14,753 nucleotides of DNA from JAIRTY01 sp050257395 (lineage in GTDB: Bacteria; Actinomycetota; Actinomycetes; Streptosporangiales; Streptosporangiaceae): NCBI GenBank assembly GCA_050257395.1, contig JBLMWU010000025.1, forward strand, positions 1 to 14,753. Reading direction: 5' to 3'. The notes under the pieces were generated by a model. That model made no database searches and was not told the origin of the DNA. It saw only the letters and a program-made list of their open reading frames with translations. Positions within the stretch are counted from its first letter, which is position 1; each line of letters opens with the position of its first letter. The translations under genes were made by a program, and so were the position numbers. Shown here in pieces: positions 1-5,014 of the stretch.

Positions 1-138
1 ATGCTCCCGCGGGATGAGTGGGGACGCGTGGCCGCCGCGGCTCGGTCACATCGTGGCGTTGCCTGCTTCGCCTCGGTCCGCTGACTTTCCCGCGGCTGCA
101 CGGTCTGAAGAAACAAGACCAAGCAGAAGGAGGCTCGC

Positions 139-696
139 ATGGCGCGGTTGATCTACTCGGCCATCATGTCGCTTGACGGCTACGTCGCCGACGCGGAAGG
201 AAACTTTGACTGGGCGGCGCCGGACGAGGAAGTGCACGCGTTCGTCAACGACCTGGAGCGTCCGGTCGGCACCTATCTTTACGGGCGGCGGATGTACGAG
301 ACGATGCGCTCCTGGGAAACCGCGCATACAGTGGCCGGCCAGCATCCCGTCTCGCTCGACTTCGCGCAGATCTGGCAGGCCGCCGACAAGATCGTTTACT
401 CCGCCACCCTCCCGGCGGCGGACACCGCCAGGACCCGCGTCGAGCGGGACTTCGACCCGGACCAGGTCCGCAAGCTGAAGGAAGCGGCCGACCGCGACCT
501 CACTGTGGGCGGCGCGCACCTCGCCGCCCAGGCCATCGCGGCCGGGCTGGTGGACGAGTACCAGCTGTTCGCCGTCCCGGCCATCGTGGGCGGCGGCACG
601 CGGGCCCTGCCGGACCTGGTCCGCCTGGACCTCGCGCTAGCGGACGAGCGCAGGTTCGGCAACGGTACCGTCTATCTCTGTTACCGCCCGGCGTAG
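139..696 (+). CDS. Dihydrofolate reductase-fold (RibD C-terminal domain) family protein
   Basis: A 185-aa protein spanning a complete single RibD-C/DHFR-like domain, probably a cytosolic NADPH-dependent reductase of unknown substrate. Visible family marks are the N-terminal strand and SLDGYVA (residues 11-17), YGRRMYE (48-54), the cofactor-loop-like TVGGAHLA (122-129), GLVDEYQL (136-143) and PAIVGGGTR (147-155). The ATG at 139 is well supported by AGAAGGAGG, 6 nt upstream. The gene is alone on + with a candidate hairpin terminator about 40 nt after its stop. In this family the fold is clear but the substrate is not: members near riboflavin genes reduce pyrimidine intermediates, while stand-alone copies like this one are mostly uncharacterised. 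A second, diverged member lies at 3051-3650. Confidence 0.9.
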   Translation: MARLIYSAIMSLDGYVADAEGNFDWAAPDEEVHAFVNDLERPVGTYLYGRRMYETMRSWETAHTVAGQHPVSLDFAQIWQAADKIVYSATLPAADTARTRVERDFDPDQVRKLKEAADRDLTVGGAHLAAQAIAAGLVDEYQLFAVPAIVGGGTRALPDLVRLDLALADERRFGNGTVYLCYRPA

Positions 697-734
697 GAAC
701 ACGCCGGCGTCACCCGAAAGACGGAAGTTGCGCA

Positions 735-751
735 CCAGGCGCGGGGCCTGG
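735..751 (+). terminator. Candidate hairpin terminator after the first DHFR-fold gene
   Basis: CCAGGC and GCCTGG form a perfect 6-bp stem around a 5-nt loop, followed by a pyrimidine-rich CTTCCTCT tract. It sits 39 nt after the stop of the upstream gene and before the amidohydrolase start. The stem is short and there is no proper T-run, so this is only a candidate. Confidence 0.35.
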
Positions 752-809
752 CTTCCTCTGCCTCTGCCGGCGCTGGCGCGGGTAGGGGGCGATAGTTCAC
801 AATGCTGAC

Positions 810-2099
810 GTGCCGCATCGGTTCCCCGCCCTGATCGCCGCTCCTGCGCCGGGGGAGGGGCGGCTGTGGCTGACCGGGGCCCGGCTGCTGGATGGCACGG
901 GCGGCCCGGTGCGCGAGGGCGCTGCGGTTCTGGTCGAGGACGGGGTGATCCGCCGCGTAGGCCGCGCGTCCGAGCCCTGTCCTGAGGGCGCCAGGCTGGT
1001 GGACGTGGCGCAGCGGACGGTCATGCCCGGGCTGATCGAAGCCCACACGCACATCCTGAGCGAAACCCCGCAGACGCTGCGCGGGGCCGAGCCGTTCCTG
1101 CCCGGGACTCCGGCGCACTTCCTGCAGGCCGAACTGCGCGCGTTCCTGCGCATGGGCGTCACGACTGTCAGGTTCACCGGCGCCCAGGCGGAATGGCCGC
1201 AGGAGGCCCGCCAGGCCATGCGCTACGGCGCGTTCCGCGGTCCCCGCCTGCTGACCTGCGGGAAGATCATCTCGGCCACCGCGCCCGGCGGCCGGTTCTA
1301 CGGCAGCATGTACCGCGAGGCGGACGGGCCCGACGACATGCGGCGGGCGGTCCGCGAGCAGATCCGGGCCGGCGCCGACTTCATCAAGATCATGACCACC
1401 GGCGCCCGGTCGAACGAGCTGGAAGACCCTGACCCGTTGCAGCTCACCGCCGCCGAACTGGCTGCGGTGGCCGACGAGACGCACCGGATGGGCTACAGGC
1501 TGTCCGCGCACGCCGAAGGGAACGCCGGATCCGAGGCGGCGATCACCCACGGCGCGGACACCATCGAGCACGGCATCTTCCTGCACCAGCGGCCCGACCT
1601 GCTGGACGCGATGGCCGAAAACGGCCAGGTGCTCGTCCCCACGCTGTCGGGCTATTACTGGCTGGCGGGCCTCGGCGAGGCCATCGATCCCGCCATGGCG
1701 CAGCGGGCGCCCGAGATGCCGTCCGGCCTCGTCGCCCTGGCTGATCACAACCTGGAGCACGGAACGGCCTCGATGCGGGCGGCCCGCGACGCCGGGGTCA
1801 AGATCGCGCTGGGCAGCGACATGGAGGTCTGCGTCGGGCTCGAGATCCAGCGGATGATCTTCCACGGGCTGACCCCGGCCCAGGCCCTGGTGGCCGCTAC
1901 GAGCACCGCGGCCCAGGCGCTGGGTCTGGGCGGGCACGTCGGCACAGTCGAGGAAGGCAAGCTCGCCGACCTGCTGATCGTCGACGGCGACCCGCTCGCA
2001 GCGCCCGAACTGCTGGCCGACCCCGCGCACATCTGGCTGGTACTGCAACTCGGCGCACCGGTCGCCGGGCAGGCGCTGGAGCGGGAGATCCTCGGTTAG
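810..2099 (+). CDS. Metal-dependent amidohydrolase (imidazolonepropionase-like)
   Basis: A 429-aa protein of the amidohydrolase superfamily, predicted to be a cytosolic metal-dependent hydrolase of cyclic amide, peptide-like or similar C-N bonds. The N-terminal beta-sandwich strand (LTGARLLDGTGGPV, 21-34) leads to VMPGLIEAHTH, giving metal ligands H79 and H81. FIKIMTTGA supplies the likely carboxylated bridging lysine K193, LSAHAEG gives H234, TIEHG gives H254 and LGSD gives D337, so the binuclear site looks complete. The C-terminal GTVEEGKLADLLIVDGDPL is the usual closing sandwich strand. Within the superfamily it most resembles the prolidase/imidazolonepropionase-like group, but there is no hut neighbour and the substrate cannot be assigned. 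The start is a GTG at 810. The ATG at 802 is in another frame and soon hits a stop. The ribosome-binding site is weak (AGGGGG about 20 nt upstream). Confidence 0.9.
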   Translation: MPHRFPALIAAPAPGEGRLWLTGARLLDGTGGPVREGAAVLVEDGVIRRVGRASEPCPEGARLVDVAQRTVMPGLIEAHTHILSETPQTLRGAEPFLPGTPAHFLQAELRAFLRMGVTTVRFTGAQAEWPQEARQAMRYGAFRGPRLLTCGKIISATAPGGRFYGSMYREADGPDDMRRAVREQIRAGADFIKIMTTGARSNELEDPDPLQLTAAELAAVADETHRMGYRLSAHAEGNAGSEAAITHGADTIEHGIFLHQRPDLLDAMAENGQVLVPTLSGYYWLAGLGEAIDPAMAQRAPEMPSGLVALADHNLEHGTASMRAARDAGVKIALGSDMEVCVGLEIQRMIFHGLTPAQALVAATSTAAQALGLGGHVGTVEEGKLADLLIVDGDPLAAPELLADPAHIWLVLQLGAPVAGQALEREILG

Positions 2100-2105
2100 C
2101 CGAGG
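2090..2105. terminator. Short hairpin at the convergent gene junction
   Basis: CCTCGG-TTAG-CCGAGG forms a perfect 6-bp stem whose loop contains the amidohydrolase stop codon. It lies between the + amidohydrolase and the convergent minus-strand SnoaL-like gene, which end only 27 bp apart. It could act in either direction, but has no T-tract, so confidence is low. Confidence 0.3.
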
Positions 2106-2126
2106 CCTGGGCCACTTGGTTCAGAT

Positions 2127-2567
2127 TTACGTCGTCCGGAGTGGCCCTTGGGGGTTGGTGGTGCTGATGGGGTCGGCATGGCGGTGTACCACCTTCCATG
2201 TCCCGTCCTCGCGCCGGAAGGTGGTGGTGGTTCGGAGGACCCAGCCGGTTACCGGGCCGCCGCTTACGCTGACCTTCCCGTGCTCCACCTCGTAGATCGT
2301 GGCCAGGTCGGGCGCAATGTAGCTCGCCAAGCGATCGTGGCCCGACAGCTCGCCATCGCTGAATCGCGACGAGGCGTACTCCAGGCGCGCCGAAGCTGTC
2401 TCCCAGCCCCGGACGGCCGGGCCGAAAGGATTGGCGAGCACCACGTCATCCGCACGTGAGAAGAGGGCCTTCATAGGCTCAGGCGTGCCCCGCACGAAGA
2501 CGTCGAGCGCCGCGTGGTACTGCTGGATGACCTCATCCAGGTCCTTGACCGATGAACTGACTTGCAT
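2127..2567 (-). CDS. SnoaL-like / NTF2-fold (nuclear transport factor 2 family) protein
   Basis: A 146-aa protein with the layout of SnoaL-like NTF2-superfamily proteins. It has an N-terminal helix (LDEVIQQYHAALDVFVRGTPEPMKALFS, about 9-36), the strand DDVVLANPFGPAVRGWE (about 40-56), and C-terminal strands ending in TTTFRREDGTWKVVHRHADP (about 113-132), the hallmark strand pair of the DUF4440/SnoaL_3 group. Members form small barrels with a ligand pocket. Some are isomerases, cyclases or hydrolases and many have no known function, so none is assigned. The ATG at 2567 is backed by AGGAGGG about 7 nt upstream. It lies downstream of the LuxR remnant on the same strand with a 69-bp gap, so co-transcription is possible. 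Confidence 0.85.
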   Translation of the reverse strand: MQVSSSVKDLDEVIQQYHAALDVFVRGTPEPMKALFSRADDVVLANPFGPAVRGWETASARLEYASSRFSDGELSGHDRLASYIAPDLATIYEVEHGKVSVSGGPVTGWVLRTTTTFRREDGTWKVVHRHADPISTTNPQGPLRTT

Positions 2568-2636
2568 GCTTGATCCCTCCTGGCCTGCGCGCCGATTGCC
2601 GATGCCACGAAGGTCGCCCGGAGGCCCGGTGCTTCG

Positions 2637-2990
2637 CTAAGGGGTGGGCACCCTGGTCTTATCGCCCGCCAGCCCTTGCCGCAGTTCGCTGCGACTCCCG
2701 ATGCTCAGCTTGCCGTAGACGCGGGCCAAGTGCCCCTCGACAGTCTTGAGCGTCATGTAGAGAGCCTGGGCGATCTCGCGGTTCGTGCGGCCCTCGGCTG
2801 CGAGCCGGGCCACACGCAGCTCGCTGGGGCTGAGCGCTTCCACCCCCGTGCGCCACTCGCTGCGGGGCCGTGCTCCGGAGGCCTTCAGTTCCTCGCGGGC
2901 CCGGGCGGCCAGGGCGCGGGCACCGCAGTGCGCGGCACCGCGTGGGCCGCGGCCAGGCTGCTCGCTGACCTGGTCCCCTGAGGCCGGCAC
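2637..2990 (-). pseudogene. Truncated LuxR/LAL-family regulator (C-terminal HTH only)
   Basis: The readable 117-aa product ends in a complete LuxR-type helix-turn-helix: LSPSELRVARLAAEGRTNRE (53-72), then IAQALYMTLKTVEGHLARVYGKL (73-95). Residues 22-47, CGARALAARAREELKASGARPRSEW, match the linker that precedes the HTH in large (about 900 aa) ATP-binding LuxR (LAL) regulators. The AAA and TPR-like parts are absent. The frame is closed by a stop near 3040, only about 10 bp from the end of the DHFR-fold gene at 3051. The nominal GTG start has no ribosome-binding site. I read this as the 3' remnant of a LAL gene removed by rearrangement. Translation as a small stand-alone DNA-binding protein cannot be excluded. 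Confidence 0.7.
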
Positions 2991-3050
2991 TGGACACAGC
3001 CGCGTCTCTATCCGGCATGAGCGAGCGCGGCGTGCCGCTCATGACGGCGG

Positions 3051-3650
3051 TTATTTCGTGACCGTGTAGCGCACGTGGGTGGCGTAGGGCGAGCTGTAGA
3101 CCTTGGTCACTTCGAGGTCTATGTCCCGGTTGAACCCGTCGAACAGCCGCTTGCCCGCGCCGAGGATCACCGGAGCTGTCGAGATGGCCAGTTCGTCGAC
3201 TTTCCCCGCCGCCAGTGCCTGCCGGATGACGCCGGCGCCGCCGCCGACGACGATGTCGCCGTCCCCGGCCGCCTCAGCCGCCTGGGCGAGTGCCGCGTCG
3301 AGGTCGGAGACGAACCGGAAGCCGGTCTCGGCCGCCGGCTGGTCGGCGGTGCGGTGGGTGAGTACGAACAGGGTCCCGGGGAAGGGGTTGGTCCCGCCCC
3401 ACGCGCCGGCTGCGTCGTACATGCCGCGGCCGACGACCCCGGCCGCCACCGCCGAGACGAGCTCCTCGTAGAACTGCTTGTCGGGGCCGTGCATCGCGAA
3501 GTCGTGGCCACTCTCGTAGGTCCACGGGCCGCCCATCACCCAGTAGTGCAGGCGCTCGCCACCCCGGCCCAGGCCGCAGCCCGGACCGTCGCCGGGACCG
3601 GTGATGTAGCCGTCAACCGACGTGGTGATGGATGCGATGACCTTGCTCAT
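3051..3650 (-). CDS. Dihydrofolate reductase-fold (RibD C-terminal domain) family protein
   Basis: A 199-aa full-length RibD-C/DHFR-fold protein. Marks include SVDGYITGPGDG (11-22), GVVGRGMYDAAGAWGG (71-86), DIVVGGGAGVIRQALAAGKV (132-151) forming the nucleotide-binding loop and helix, and APVILGAGKRLFDG (159-172). It is a probable NAD(P)H-dependent reductase with unknown substrate. The long Gly-rich segment after the first strand (19-32) and the HYWVMGGPWTYE stretch are typical of the actinobacterial DHFR-family subgroup annotated as deaminase/reductase. The ATG at 3650 has a strong ribosome-binding site (GGAGGAGG, about 6 nt upstream). It is clearly diverged from the DHFR-fold protein at 139-696 (199 against 185 aa, different loops), so this is not a recent duplication. 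Confidence 0.9.
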   Translation of the reverse strand: MSKVIASITTSVDGYITGPGDGPGCGLGRGGERLHYWVMGGPWTYESGHDFAMHGPDKQFYEELVSAVAAGVVGRGMYDAAGAWGGTNPFPGTLFVLTHRTADQPAAETGFRFVSDLDAALAQAAEAAGDGDIVVGGGAGVIRQALAAGKVDELAISTAPVILGAGKRLFDGFNRDIDLEVTKVYSSPYATHVRYTVTK

Positions 3651-3911
3651 GGTTTCCTCCTCCGCCGAGTGCTGCTAGGGCAGACCCGGCTGGAGCCTTC
3701 AACTCATCGCGCTAACTGCCCGCGGCAGATGTGCGCGTTCCCCGTACAGCGCACCCGATGCATAAATCTACGGGCCATGACCTGGACGTCTGATCGAAGG
3801 CAAACGCTGCCAACGTGGATTCGCCGGCTGAGACCGCCCGCTGTCCGCCTTCTGCGCGGCGGCCATAGGGCTGCTTGCGAACCCTGATCCCATAACCGCC
3901 CGACAGCCGGG

Positions 3912-3943
3912 CTGACTCTCACGCTGCGTGAGGGGGCCATCCT
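3912..3943 (+). promoter_or_regulatory. MerR-type promoter/operator with perfect palindrome
   Basis: A perfect interrupted palindrome, CTCACGC-T-GCGTGAG (3918-3932), lies between a -35-like CTGACT (3912-3917) and a weak -10-like CATCCT (3938-3943). The spacer is 19-20 bp depending on how the -35 is set. An over-long spacer filled by a dyad is the classic arrangement for MerR-family self-regulation, where the protein untwists the DNA. Only 6 bp separate the -10 from the ATG at 3950, so the transcript is probably leaderless. The site looks intact although the gene it serves is truncated. Confidence 0.65.
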
Positions 3944-3949
3944 GCTGTC

Positions 3950-4114
3950 ATGTTCAGCATCGGGGAGTTCGCCCGGCTCGGCGCGGTGTCCATCCGCACC
4001 CTGCGGCACCACGACGAGATTGGCTTGCTGCCGCCGGCCGAGGCTGATCCAGTCACCGGCTACCGCTCTTACTCGGCCGAGCAGCTGCGGCAGCTCAACC
4101 GCATCGTCGCGCTT
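3950..4114 (+). pseudogene. MerR-family regulator fragment (DNA-binding domain only)
   Basis: The first 55 codons encode a canonical MerR winged HTH: MFSIGEFARLGAVSIRTLRH (1-20), then DEIGLLPPAEADPVTGYRSY (22-41) and SAEQLRQLNRIVAL (42-55). In intact proteins this is followed by a K-L-G-F-type helix and an effector-binding domain. Here similarity stops abruptly. The frame stays open to 4447, but that tail (SQPGQGLADGARPRPP and onward) does not look like a MerR protein, and the opposite strand carries coding-like sequence there. The 3' part was therefore probably lost and replaced. Since the promoter is intact, a short DNA-binding peptide could still be made. Confidence 0.7.
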
Positions 4115-4250
4115 CTCTCTCAGCCCGGCCAGGGCCTGGCCGATGGCGCGCGCCCCCGTCCCCCCGTCCGCTTCGATCGCGAACCGGACAACGAGCCGCC
4201 GGAAGGCGTCCCGCTCCGTGGGCGTGACCGCGGACAGGCCGGGAGGCAGC
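4109..4250 (-). pseudogene. Minus-strand coding scrap, unidentified (possibly regulator C-terminus)
   Basis: Read on the minus strand, this stretch encodes LPPGLSAVTPTERDAF, then RRLVVRFAIEADGG, then TGARAIGQALAGLREKRD, with G or C at nearly every third codon position, as in genuine genes here. The frame has no start codon and is closed upstream by a stop at about 4294-4296. Downstream it runs into the antisense of the MerR fragment. The TPTERDAFRRL helix vaguely recalls the C-terminal helix of MarR-like regulators, but I cannot identify the family. It looks like an internal fragment of another gene joined tail-to-tail to the MerR fragment near 4110. Confidence 0.3.
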
Positions 4251-4257
4251 CGTCGTG

Positions 4258-4533
4258 CTATCTCTTCAGGTGCCTGAGGCTCTCGTTTACTATGCGGGCG
4301 CCGAGGGTGGCGGCGGCCCCGCCAAGCATCCCTTTAGTAATGGTCTCCTTATGCTCCGTGCCAAATTTCCTGGCTGTCGCGATCATCGGATCCGCTGCGG
4401 CATGGAACCCATCATCGAAGGCTCCGGAGCCGGTCGCAGCGTCGTAGGAGCCTCTTACGATTCCGGCAGCTATGGCAACCGGAGCTGCCGCGACGCCCAT
4501 AACCTCCGCCCAGAAACCACCCGTCTGCTCCAT
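4258..4533 (-). CDS. Small hypothetical protein (91 aa)
   Basis: I do not recognise a named family. The start MEQTGGFWAEVMG is supported by AGAGGAG about 8 nt before the ATG at 4533. Residues 12-28 (VMGVAAAPVAIAAGIVR) form a small-residue-rich hydrophobic stretch. They are followed by a conserved-looking core, SYDAATGSGAFDDGFHAAAD (30-49), then FGTEHKETITKGMLGGAAAT (57-76) and a basic C-terminal end LRHLKR. It may associate with membranes or pack as helical hairpins, but this is not a clear signal peptide. Its codons are less GC-biased than the neighbours' (gtt, ata, gta, aga, aaa, act), suggesting a different origin or weak constraint. It lies about 80 nt downstream of the duplicated response-regulator-type promoter, so that promoter probably drives it. 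Confidence 0.5.
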   Translation of the reverse strand: MEQTGGFWAEVMGVAAAPVAIAAGIVRGSYDAATGSGAFDDGFHAAADPMIATARKFGTEHKETITKGMLGGAAATLGARIVNESLRHLKR

Positions 4534-4560
4534 CTCTGGCTCCTCTCGTCTGGATGAAGA

Positions 4561-4609
4561 CCGGCGGCTCGTCCCCGGTTGTCAGCACCCGCATGGCCGC
4601 CTCCTGCAT
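4561..4609 (-). pseudogene. Response-regulator gene remnant (first ~16 codons)
   Basis: From ATG 4609 the minus strand reads MQEAAMRVLTTGDEPP. The intact response regulator at 6835 begins MREAPVRVLVAEDERL, and the nucleotide sequences align as well (GGAGGCG, then CGGGTGCTG or CGCGTGCTG, then GACGAGC). The internal ATG at 4594 has a strong AGGAGG 6 nt upstream and gives MRVLTTGDEPP, the usual start of OmpR-family regulators, although the expected acidic E-D pair is partly changed to G-D-E. Similarity ends at about 4560. The open frame (to 4412) then continues through unrelated sequence overlapping the small gene. This is best read as the 5' stub of a decayed paralogous regulator gene. Confidence 0.6.
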
Positions 4610-4614
4610 GGGCG

Positions 4615-4650
4615 AAATTATCCGGCTCGCCGGATAAGCAGAGGATAAGC
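4615..4650 (-). promoter_or_regulatory. Promoter with 11-bp-spaced direct repeats (second copy)
   Basis: On the + strand, GATAAGC occurs at 4633-4639 and 4644-4650, a period of 11 bp (read on minus: GCTTATC-CTCT-GCTTATC). Twelve bp beyond it on the minus strand is TAATTT (revcomp of 4615-4620), a TANNNT -10 element that also contains GATAAT. Tandem half-sites one helical turn apart, just upstream of the -10, are the binding geometry of OmpR/PhoB-family activators. The predicted transcription start falls around the ATG at 4609, with ATG 4594 and the small gene at 4533 downstream. TCCGGC-TC-GCCGGA (4621-4634) adds a perfect dyad between the repeats and the -10. Confidence 0.6.
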
Positions 4651-4973
4651 GCGGCCATTACCGTCCAGGGATGCGTCGTAATCGGAGTCACCGGGCAGGG
4701 ATCGAGATCACCCCGGTGTACACCGGCCCTGGCTTGTCATGGCCACCGCACGGCTAGTACGGCAGCGACACTCCGTACATAGGGTGCGTGTCGGTGCGAT
4801 AGGGAGTGGGGTCACCCGCTTGAGCCGCGCTTAGGCCGGCCGGCGGCGGGCCGGAGGCCGTCCGTCATCGACCTCTAGATCAAGTGCCGAGAGCGCCGCT
4901 GGTCACGATGGCGCCACCGCCACCAAGAACGCGCCCGACGATGCCACTACCAGCACCAACGACTACAAGGTCA
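4651..4973. other. Region without an intact gene, holding dyads and a gene scrap
   Basis: No complete gene is visible. There is a perfect 14-bp palindrome, CCGGTGTACACCGG, at 4713-4726 and an inverted repeat GTACGG...CCGTAC at 4757-4762/4773-4778, either of which could be an operator. A short stem, CCGGCC-7 nt-GGCCGG (4836-4854), lies about 120 nt past the sensor-kinase stop and could be a weak terminator. The right end overlaps a probable secreted-protein scrap described separately. Confidence 0.4.
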
Positions 4974-5014
4974 CTAAGTGCGGCTGGAGTTCTGGGGCGC
5001 CGCCGGCAGGTTGA
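4868..5014 (+). pseudogene. Scrap of a probable secreted/lipoprotein gene
   Basis: The + frame reads SSTSRSSAESAAGHDGATAT, then KNAPDDATTSTNDYKVTKCGW, with strong G/C third positions up to about 4985, and then enters sequence antisense to the sensor kinase and stops at 5012-5014. A Ser/Thr/Ala-rich linker followed by a D-Y-K-V-T-K-C strand is the usual layout of small actinobacterial lipoproteins, in which a C-terminal Ig-like domain follows such a linker. No start, signal peptide or C-terminal domain is present, and an in-frame stop lies at 4832-4834. It is probably a truncated leftover. The reading rests on composition and a short motif only. Confidence 0.3.

Noticed and set aside
1..138. 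Short open frame ending at 84 that could be the tail of an upstream gene
   Set aside because: Only 27 codons, with no recognisable protein features; it could be chance at this base composition.
681..2048. Long minus-strand open frame opposite the amidohydrolase
   Set aside because: Product is Gln/Arg/His-rich low complexity typical of antisense high-GC frames; the + frame carries all amidohydrolase metal ligands.
4115..4447. C-terminal extension of the MerR frame as a genuine domain
   Set aside because: Pro/Arg-rich with no MerR dimerisation helix or effector domain; overlaps coding-like sequence on the other strand and the small gene.
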